From an uncultured Prevotella sp. (GTDB lineage: Bacteria > Bacteroidota > Bacteroidia > Bacteroidales > Bacteroidaceae): DNA of 64,000 nucleotides. How positions within the stretch are numbered: the first letter of the stretch is position 1; every line of letters starts with the position of its first letter. The position numbers and the translations under genes were made by a program. Positions 58,652 through 64,000 of this stretch are shown piece by piece. The notes beneath the pieces were generated by a model. That model did no database searches. It was not told the origin of the DNA and worked only from the letters and a program-made list of their open reading frames with translations. The stretch covers positions 35,345 through 99,344 of the forward strand of contig CAAGPV010000069.1 in NCBI GenBank assembly GCA_900771975.1, read 5' to 3'.

Positions 58652-59413
58652 TTAAATCTCTATCTTCAGACCATCGTAGGCAAAGGTGAAGCCTTCGGGC
58701 AATCGTTTGCAGGCATCCCGATGGAAGCCTATATCGTGCGTGGTGTGTACAAAATAGGTGCGACGGGCCCCTATCTTGCGGGCAAAGCTGATGGCATCGT
58801 CAACGAGTTGATGGCTATGGTGGACGCCTTCGAAGCGCAAAGCGTTGACCACGAGCGTGTCCACTCCTTCCAGATAAGGCAACTCTTCGTCACTGATGGT
58901 TTTCATATCGGTGATATAGACCAATGGTCCGAAGCGATAGCCCAGTATCGGCAACTGGTCGTGCATCACTTCTATGGGCATGACGGGGATGTCGCCAATG
59001 GTGAAAGGCTGGTGCTTTTGTATGGTGTGGAGGGCCAGTCGAGGCACACCGGGATAGAGTTGCGACTTAAAGCAATAGGGCATCATGGAATGGATGCCAC
59101 TCACTGCCTGACTGTTGGCATAGATATTGATGCTCTTCTTGAAGGTGTAAGGACGCAAGTCGTCTATTCCCCCCACATGGTCGTAATGGCTATGGGTGAC
59201 GAGAACGCCGTCGATGGGTCGTATGGGCTGCGCTAACAGTTGCTGGCGGAAGTCGGGCCCACAGTCGAGAAGCACACGAGTGGTTTTCGTTTCAAGCAAT
59301 GCCGATGTGCGAAGGCGATGGTCTAAGGGGTCTTTGCTCTGACACACAGCACAACGGCAGCCGATGACGGGCACGCCAAACGAGGTTCCTGTTCCTAAAA
59401 AAGTGAGCTTCAT
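58652..59413 (-). CDS. MBL-fold metallo-hydrolase, PhnP-like
   Basis: ATG at 59411-59413 gives MKLTFLGTGTSFGVPVIGCR; a long upstream reading lies inside murB and was rejected. The 253-residue product has GCRCAVCQSKDP (Cys pair as in PhnP-type enzymes), the metal-binding VLVTHSHYDHVGGIDDLRPY (HxHxDH) and the later YITDMKTI and YFVHTTHDIGFH. Members hydrolyse phosphodiesters such as cyclic nucleotides or ribose cyclic phosphate. The start overlaps the murB stop (ATGA), so it is coupled to murB. Confidence 0.88.
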   Translation of the reverse strand: MKLTFLGTGTSFGVPVIGCRCAVCQSKDPLDHRLRTSALLETKTTRVLLDCGPDFRQQLLAQPIRPIDGVLVTHSHYDHVGGIDDLRPYTFKKSINIYANSQAVSGIHSMMPYCFKSQLYPGVPRLALHTIQKHQPFTIGDIPVMPIEVMHDQLPILGYRFGPLVYITDMKTISDEELPYLEGVDTLVVNALRFEGVHHSHQLVDDAISFARKIGARRTYFVHTTHDIGFHRDACKRLPEGFTFAYDGLKIEI

Positions 59414-60411
59414 CGTATGTTTACTTCTGGATGTATGTGTATGCCGAAGCGTTCGTAGACGTCGTGTTGCACCTGACGGCAGAGCGTTACCACGTCGTTG
59501 CCAGTGGCACCGCCAAGGTTGACGAGCACAAGGGCTTGCCGGTCGTGAACGCCTGCACGGCCTAACGAACGGCCTTTCCAGCCACACTGGTCTATCATCC
59601 ACCCTGCAGGAATCTTCTCGTGTTGGGCGTCAATGGTGTAATGGGGCATGTCTGGATAGTGGCGGAGCAACTCTTCATATTTGTCGCGTTCTACAATAGG
59701 ATTCATAAAGAAGCTTCCTGCATTGCCTTGCACGGCCGGATCGGGCAGCTTTGCCTGACGGATGGCGATGATGGTCTGCCGGAGTTGTTCTGGCGAAGGG
59801 CTTTCGATGCCTTGTTGTGCCAATGCTGCACGAATGCCTCCATAGTCCAAGTGAGGCTGAAAGTCGGTAGAGAGCTCATAGGAGACGTGCGTTATGAGGT
59901 AGCGGTCGCGCCATTCGTGCTTAAATCGGCTCTGTCTGTAGGCATAGCCACACTCCTCTTGCTGGAAAACGCACACCTTTCCGGTGGCTATCTCCACGGC
60001 TTCCACTTGCTTGATAAGGTCTTTGGCTTCTGCACCGTAGGCTCCGATGTTCTGCACTGCGCTCGCTCCCACCTCACCAGGGATGATGGAAAGGTTCTCT
60101 GCTCCGTAGAGTTGATGGCGCAAGGCATAGACCACCACGTCGTCCCAGGTTTCTCCTGCTCCGCACTCCAACAGGTTGCCGTTCTGACGGATACCCTTGA
60201 TAGCGGAGTGGACCACCGTGTGTGGATAGTCGGTTGTGAGCAGGAGATTGCTGCCCGCTCCCACAATCAGCAACGGAAAGTCATCGTCGGAGAGTTGTGC
60301 TACCAAGGCTTGGGCGTCTTCCACCGAAGCATATTCAAGAAAACGTCGGCACCGTGCGTCGATGCCGAACGTGTTATGTGACAAAAGCGAATAGTCTTTA
60401 AGGTCTTTCAT
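59410..60411 (-). CDS. murB: UDP-N-acetylmuramate dehydrogenase
   Basis: ATG at 60409-60411 gives MKDLKDYSLLSHNTFGIDAR, the family beginning. A longer in-frame form would overlap the gene upstream. The 333-residue product has FAD-binding PLLIVGAGSNLLLTTD and VVYALRHQLYGAENLSIIPG. It also has the catalytic region QGNAGSFFMNPIVERD (Ser as proton donor) and the closing VREQ-like C-terminal part. It reduces UDP-GlcNAc-enolpyruvate to UDP-MurNAc with NADPH in peptidoglycan synthesis. It lies 17 bases after the lipoprotein gene and is coupled to the MBL gene. Confidence 0.95.
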   Translation of the reverse strand: MKDLKDYSLLSHNTFGIDARCRRFLEYASVEDAQALVAQLSDDDFPLLIVGAGSNLLLTTDYPHTVVHSAIKGIRQNGNLLECGAGETWDDVVVYALRHQLYGAENLSIIPGEVGASAVQNIGAYGAEAKDLIKQVEAVEIATGKVCVFQQEECGYAYRQSRFKHEWRDRYLITHVSYELSTDFQPHLDYGGIRAALAQQGIESPSPEQLRQTIIAIRQAKLPDPAVQGNAGSFFMNPIVERDKYEELLRHYPDMPHYTIDAQHEKIPAGWMIDQCGWKGRSLGRAGVHDRQALVLVNLGGATGNDVVTLCRQVQHDVYERFGIHIHPEVNIR

Positions 60412-60428
60412 TGGGCGATACGAAAATG

Positions 60429-61286
60429 TTAATAGGCATTGAGTTTCACCAGTTGCCAGTTGCCTTTCTTCTTCTTGAAGACGAGTTGGGTTTCCAGTCC
60501 GTTGGAGAGGCCTTTGAATGAAAGTATCTTTCGTGTGCCTTCTTTGTATTTCTGTCCGTACAGGATGTTGTAGATTTCGTCTCCGGGTATCTCGGGCAAG
60601 AACGTCTTCCACTCGTTAGCAGGTATAGAGGTGTTGACGATGGAGGTCTCTTCGCCGTTGGGGTCGGGTCCCGAATAGGGCAAGGGGTCTTTGATATAGC
60701 CGTTGCCGTCACTCTCGAAGAACCTTGACAGGAATTTCAAGAACGATGCATTGACGCTCTGGGAGAAGCTGATGCGCTTGATGGCGCACATACGCCACTT
60801 GCCGTTTTGGTGGTCAAACCAGTATTGTTCAACCTCTCCGCGACGCAGGTGGATGCGTTCCACGATGACACTGTCAAGCTTTGTAGACTTGGCAAGCTTC
60901 ATTTGATTTTCGTTGTCGAAGATGAGCGTGTAGTAACCTTGCGGGCGGAAGAACTTGTCCATCTTCCATTGACTGCGCTTCATCTCCATTGTGCGTTGCT
61001 GACGGTCGGTTGTAATGGTGACCGGCAACGGGAAGTTGATGCGTGCCCGCTGCACTTTCGGACTGGCAATGAAGTTAAAGAAGAAGTCATCAAAGAGTTG
61101 GTCGGCAGCCTTGGGCATAGGTGTCTCAGCAATGATTTGCGCTACCGTGTCGCTATCAGCGGTGTCCTTGACTACCGAATCGGTTTTAGTGGTATCTACA
61201 GGTTCTGGTTTTTTGTCGTTACATCCTGTTGAAACAACCATCATTCCTACGCAAGCGAGGAAGAAGAGAAAAACACATTTTTTCAT
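60429..61286 (-). CDS. Lipoprotein of the DUF4348 type, unknown function
   Basis: ATG at 61284-61286 starts a lipoprotein signal (FLFFLACVGMMVVSTGC). The 285-residue product then has an acidic linker (KPEPVDTTKTDSVVKDTADS). A compact domain follows (about 60-285) with FDDFFFNFIASPKVQRARIN, RRGEVEQYWFDHQNGKWRM and the closing VFKKKKGNWQLVKLNA. The pattern resembles DUF4348 lipoproteins of Bacteroidales; the name is from memory. It precedes murB by 17 bases, which suggests a link with cell envelope growth but proves nothing. Confidence 0.75.
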   Translation of the reverse strand: MKKCVFLFFLACVGMMVVSTGCNDKKPEPVDTTKTDSVVKDTADSDTVAQIIAETPMPKAADQLFDDFFFNFIASPKVQRARINFPLPVTITTDRQQRTMEMKRSQWKMDKFFRPQGYYTLIFDNENQMKLAKSTKLDSVIVERIHLRRGEVEQYWFDHQNGKWRMCAIKRISFSQSVNASFLKFLSRFFESDGNGYIKDPLPYSGPDPNGEETSIVNTSIPANEWKTFLPEIPGDEIYNILYGQKYKEGTRKILSFKGLSNGLETQLVFKKKKGNWQLVKLNAY

Positions 61287-61316
61287 TATTTTGAATCTAT
61301 CTCTTATTATCGGGGG

Positions 61317-61324
61317 CAAAATTA
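61317..61324 (-). promoter_or_regulatory. -7 element of the lipoprotein-murB-MBL operon
   Basis: TAATTTTG on the minus strand, 31 bases before the start at 61286. The -33 is unclear. Confidence 0.5.
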
Positions 61325-61400
61325 CAATATTATTTCCATATAGAAGAACGCGCACGGGGAATTTTCTTGTCACAACGACACACGTTTCTATTTTTATTTG

Positions 61401-61408
61401 TACCTTTG
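61401..61408 (+). promoter_or_regulatory. -7 element of pheS
   Basis: TACCTTTG matches TAnnTTTG, 42 bases before the ATG at 61451. No TTTG at -33. Confidence 0.5.
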
Positions 61409-61450
61409 CACGAAGTTTAAAAAGGAAACGATTCTAAATCCAGAACGAAT

Positions 61451-62491
61451 ATGTTACTCGAACAGATAGAAGCGCTCATCAACGAAGTGAGCACGCTTAC
61501 GGCCAGCAACGCCGAAGAAGTGGAAGCCCTCCGCCTGAAATATCTCAGCAAGAAAGGCTCCATCAACGCCCTGATGGGTAAATTCCGCTCTGTACCCAAA
61601 GAGCAGAAGAAAGAGGTGGGCATCAAGATTAACGAGCTCAAACAGGCTGCCCTTGCCCGCATCAACGAACTGAAAGAGCAGGTGGAAGACGCCAGTGCCA
61701 CCGCCGACGACATCGACTTGACCCGCACCGCTTACCCTATCGGCCTTGGCACACGCCATCCGCTCACCTTGGTGCGCAATCAAATCATCGACATTTTCCA
61801 GCGCATGGGCTTCATACTCTATAACGGTCCGGAGATAGACGACGACAAGCACGTCTTCACAATGCTCAACTTTGCTGCCGACCATCCCGCACGCGACATG
61901 CAAGACACCTTCTTCATCGAGCAAAGCGACCCTAACGACGTCACCAAGAACGTGTTGTTGCGCAGCCATACCAGTGGCGATGAAGCCCACTACATGGAGA
62001 CCCACGAGCCTCCTATCCGCGTGCTCTGCCCCGGACGTGTCTACCGCAACGAGGCCATCTCGGCCCGCGCCCACTGCTTCTTCCACCAGGTTGAAGGCCT
62101 GTATGTAGACAAAAACGTGTCGTTTACCGACCTCAAACAGATTCTTCTGACGTTCGCCCGCGAGATGTTTGGTGCAGACACCAAGATACGCTTGCGCCCA
62201 AGCTACTTCCCCTTCACCGAACCCAGCGCCGAAATGGACATCAGTTGCAACATCTGCGGTGGCAAAGGATGTGGTTTCTGCAAGCACACTGGATGGGTGG
62301 AAATACTCGGTTGCGGTATGGTAGACCCACACGACCTTGAAGCTTGCGGCATCGACTCAAGCGTTTACACGGGTTATGCCTTCGGAATGGGCGTGGAACG
62401 CATCACCAACTTAAAGTATCGCGTGAGCGACCTACGTATGTTCTCTGAAAACGACGTGCGCTTCCTGCGCGAGTTCGAGTCGGCCGACTAA
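61451..62491 (+). CDS. pheS: Phenylalanine-tRNA ligase alpha subunit
   Basis: The 346-residue protein has the N-terminal coiled-coil (NAEEVEALRLKYLSKKGSIN). The class II core follows with motif 1 (HPLTLVRNQIIDIFQRMGF), motif 2 (RVLCPGRVYRNEAISARAHC, FFHQVEGLYVD) and motif 3 (VYTGYAFGMGVERITNLKY). A Cys-rich insert CNICGGKGCGFCKHTGWVEI is typical. It forms the alpha2beta2 enzyme with PheT, whose gene is not next to it in this window. It is monocistronic, with a terminator 30 bases downstream. Confidence 0.97.
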   Translation: MLLEQIEALINEVSTLTASNAEEVEALRLKYLSKKGSINALMGKFRSVPKEQKKEVGIKINELKQAALARINELKEQVEDASATADDIDLTRTAYPIGLGTRHPLTLVRNQIIDIFQRMGFILYNGPEIDDDKHVFTMLNFAADHPARDMQDTFFIEQSDPNDVTKNVLLRSHTSGDEAHYMETHEPPIRVLCPGRVYRNEAISARAHCFFHQVEGLYVDKNVSFTDLKQILLTFAREMFGADTKIRLRPSYFPFTEPSAEMDISCNICGGKGCGFCKHTGWVEILGCGMVDPHDLEACGIDSSVYTGYAFGMGVERITNLKYRVSDLRMFSENDVRFLREFESAD

Positions 62492-62520
62492 GCGTCTCCC
62501 CCACTCCATTATCCCCTTAC

Positions 62521-62554
62521 AACGGCTTTCGCTCTTACGACGAAAGCCGTTTTT
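62521..62554 (+). terminator. Terminator of pheS
   Basis: AACGGCTTTCG (62521-62531) pairs perfectly with CGAAAGCCGTT (62541-62551) around a 9-base loop and is followed by TTT. Confidence 0.85.
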
Positions 62555-62605
62555 CGTTGCCGACAACTTCCCGCAAAGAACAAAAAACAAAAAAATGCGC
62601 TTTGC

Positions 62606-62636
62606 TTGCCAGCCCCGAATATTTGACGTAACTTTG
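62606..62636 (+). promoter_or_regulatory. Promoter of the gamma-carbonic anhydrase gene
   Basis: TTG (62606-62608), 20-base spacer and TAACTTTG (62629-62636). The leader is about 35 bases. Confidence 0.7.
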
Positions 62637-62674
62637 CCCGTCACAAAACACCATTCACCTTTCAACAGACAATA

Positions 62675-63184
62675 ATGGCAATCATCAAAACCGTAAAAGG
62701 AATGACTCCCACATGGGGAGAAAACTGTTTTCTGGCCGAAAATGCCGTTCTCACTGGCAACTGCCAGCTGGGCGACGACTGCAGCATCTGGTTCGGAGCC
62801 GTGCTCCGCTCGGATGTAGACGGCATTACATGCGGAAACCGCGTCAACATACAGGACTGCGCCTGCATTCATCAGACCACCGGCATCCCCTGTGTGCTCG
62901 AAGACGACGTGTCAGTGGGCCACGGAGCAGTAGTGCATGGGGCCACTGTCCACCAGGGAGCACTCATAGGAATGAACGCCACCGTGCTCGACCATGCCGA
63001 CATCGGACAGGGGGCCATCGTGGCAGCCGGCGCTGTAGTAACACAAGGAACACACGTTCCACCCCACGAAATATGGGCTGGCATTCCGGCAAGAAAAGTA
63101 AAAGCGTGTGCACCAGGCCAGGCCGAAGAATTTGCCAAGCACTATGCCGACTACCTGAAAGACTGGTATAGAAACGACAAATAA
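62675..63184 (+). CDS. Gamma-carbonic anhydrase family hexapeptide protein
   Basis: The 169-residue protein consists of left-handed beta-helix hexapeptide repeats (NAVLTGNCQLGDDCSIWFGA, AVLRSDVDGITCGNRVNIQD). Metal-binding His are in CIHQTT and VGHGAVVHGATV. The closing helix is GQAEEFAKHYADYLKDWYRN. This is the YrdA/CaiE/PaaY group, of which some members are zinc carbonic anhydrases and others have different roles. Without activity data the exact function is uncertain. It ends 6 bases before a convergent HAD gene. Confidence 0.9.
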   Translation: MAIIKTVKGMTPTWGENCFLAENAVLTGNCQLGDDCSIWFGAVLRSDVDGITCGNRVNIQDCACIHQTTGIPCVLEDDVSVGHGAVVHGATVHQGALIGMNATVLDHADIGQGAIVAAGAVVTQGTHVPPHEIWAGIPARKVKACAPGQAEEFAKHYADYLKDWYRNDK

Positions 63185-63190
63185 GGTCTT

Positions 63191-63832
63191 TTACAACTTT
63201 TTCACAACATCAACAAGCGCTGCAAAATCGTCTATCAGAAAGTCTGCCGCTGCAAGTTGACTGCGCGTTCCGTTGCCATAAGTCACCGTACAGGCCATCG
63301 CTCCTGCATGATGGGCCATATCCACATCATACGTCATATCGCCCACAACAAGCGTTTCGCTCACCGTTCCTCCCATTTGGTCAACGGCTTTCAACACCAT
63401 ATCTGGGGCTGGCTTGGCATGGGCAACATCTTCGGATGCCACAACCACCCGGATGCAGGGTGCTATCTGTAACTGGCGCAGATAAGATAACAACGAGTCG
63501 CGACCACGACTACTGGCCACCGCCAACACATAACCATCGGCATGAAGCTTTCGTAACGTCTCCACCACATGAGGAAAAGGTGTAACCGTCAACACTTTCT
63601 GGTTTCGAAAAAACAACTTCCTATAGGTTTCTGCACACTTCATGCCTGCTTCCTGCGACAAACCAAAGAGCTGGCAGAATGCTTCATCCAACCTTAAGCC
63701 GATGGTGGCAGCACACTCCGCCTCTCCTTTCACCGGCAACGACATAGCCCGCATAGTGTCTTGTAACGTACTGACAATCAGCTTTTGTGTATCACCAAGC
63801 GTTCCGTCAAAGTCTAAAACAATGTTTCTCAT
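63191..63832 (-). CDS. HAD family hydrolase, phosphoglycolate phosphatase-like
   Basis: The 213-residue protein has the HAD motifs: nucleophile NIVLDFDGTLGDT, motif II AVASSRGRD, Lys in VAHAKPAPDMV and the acidic motif VVGDMTYDVDMAHHAG. The four-helix cap (about 15-80) is of the Gph/PGM type. Phosphoglycolate or another sugar phosphate is a likely substrate. It has a possible -7 (63856-63849, TACTTTTG on the minus strand). It ends 6 bases from the convergent carbonic anhydrase gene. Confidence 0.9.
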   Translation of the reverse strand: MRNIVLDFDGTLGDTQKLIVSTLQDTMRAMSLPVKGEAECAATIGLRLDEAFCQLFGLSQEAGMKCAETYRKLFFRNQKVLTVTPFPHVVETLRKLHADGYVLAVASSRGRDSLLSYLRQLQIAPCIRVVVASEDVAHAKPAPDMVLKAVDQMGGTVSETLVVGDMTYDVDMAHHAGAMACTVTYGNGTRSQLAAADFLIDDFAALVDVVKKL

Positions 63833-63899
63833 TTGCTTATTTTATCAACAAAAGTAGAAAAAAAGTCGCAAACAATGCGGTTATTACAAAAGTTTTTTC

Positions 63900-63907
63900 T
63901 ACCTTTG
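63900..63907 (+). promoter_or_regulatory. -7 element of the tRNA-Tyr gene
   Basis: TACCTTTG fits TAnnTTTG and ends 18 bases before the tRNA. The -33 is not clear. Confidence 0.5.
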
Positions 63908-63925
63908 CAATCCGTTAAGACAGTC

Positions 63926-64000
63926 GGGTGGTTACCAGAGTGGCCAAATGGGGCAGACTGTAAATCTGCTGGCTATGCCTTCGGTGGTTCGAATCCATCA
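63926..64000 (+). tRNA. tRNA-Tyr (GTA), 3' end outside window
   Basis: The acceptor GGGTGGT (63926-63932) is followed by TA and a D-arm. The anticodon stem GCAGA/TCTGC encloses CTGTAAA, with GTA at 63960-63962. A long variable arm (class II, typical of bacterial tRNA-Tyr) and the T-arm GGTGG-TTCGAAT-CCATC follow. The last base of the window is the first of the 3' acceptor strand; the remaining six acceptor bases and CCA lie beyond. Confidence 0.93.

Noticed and set aside
59414..59602. Long N-terminal extension of the MBL-fold hydrolase
   Set aside because: It overlaps the murB C-terminus and has the odd, Arg-rich composition of an off-frame reading. The family starts at MKLTFLGTG.

Overview
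The window looks like a chromosomal segment of a Bacteroidales bacterium, most likely of the Prevotella group. The reasons are SusC/SusD outer-membrane proteins, several secreted proteins that end in type IX secretion (T9SS)-like sorting domains, a DUF6377-type regulator, M64 and M13 peptidases, homoserine transferase next to a U32 protein, and many promoters of the Bacteroidetes form TTTG-N19 to N21-TAnnTTTG. There is no prophage, insertion sequence, integrase or CRISPR array. A partial tRNA-Tyr closes the window.

Layout. 1-1470: end of UDP-glucose dehydrogenase and a UDP-uronate epimerase (UDP-GlcA to UDP-GalA supply for surface glycans). 1535-3324: a small sorting-domain protein followed by a larger secreted protein. 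3509-8399 (minus): a Sel1-repeat protein and a PMCA-type Ca2+ ATPase. 8635-12133 (minus): a very large surface protein whose signal peptide is broken by a one-base homopolymer frameshift, followed by a tiny peptide gene. 12558-15259: a second small sorting-domain protein followed by a PL1-like pectate lyase. 15444-17729: malic enzyme. 17953-24736 (minus): a small membrane protein, a TonB receptor, a zinc-ribbon lipoprotein, a U32 protein and MetA. 24979-29411: an orphan SusC/SusD pair. 29632-33663: M13 peptidase and an ABC-F ATPase. 33942-38419: a tiny peptide gene and a 1424-residue double-CotH protein. 38712-42105: a DASS transporter and a DUF6377 regulator. 42106-46993: a decayed stretch with an esterase, remnants of an esterase and of an outer-membrane barrel, and an intact GH3 beta-glucosidase. 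47594-50332: a Sel1 protein and Tex. 50417-57507 (minus): the translation block rplT, rpmI, infC, (M64 peptidase), thrS, then TPR protein, def, ruvX and a SPOR lipoprotein. 57722-58566: a three-gene envelope set resembling yqjD-yqjE-yqjK. 58652-61286 (minus): an MBL hydrolase, murB and a lipoprotein. 61451-63832: pheS, gamma-carbonic anhydrase and a HAD phosphatase, then tRNA-Tyr.

The most interesting patterns are repeated gene architectures. First, a small protein with a sorting domain directly precedes a large secreted protein without one, and both carry a related N-terminal beta-hairpin module (two loci). Second, a large protein ending in YIVNGKK directly precedes a 63-70 residue peptide with an N-terminal K-x-Y-x-x-P pattern and a tail rich in Gly and Asp that contains Trp (two loci). 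Third, a domain marked by W-N-x-(L/F)-x-x-P is shared three times between the two giant proteins. Other notable items are a palindromic intergenic repeat family built on CTAAAAC blocks (three sites), a tex promoter lying inside the terminator of the previous gene, and a regulator gene that is probably transcribed almost without a leader.

The domain calls come from motif recognition by eye; no database search was run.
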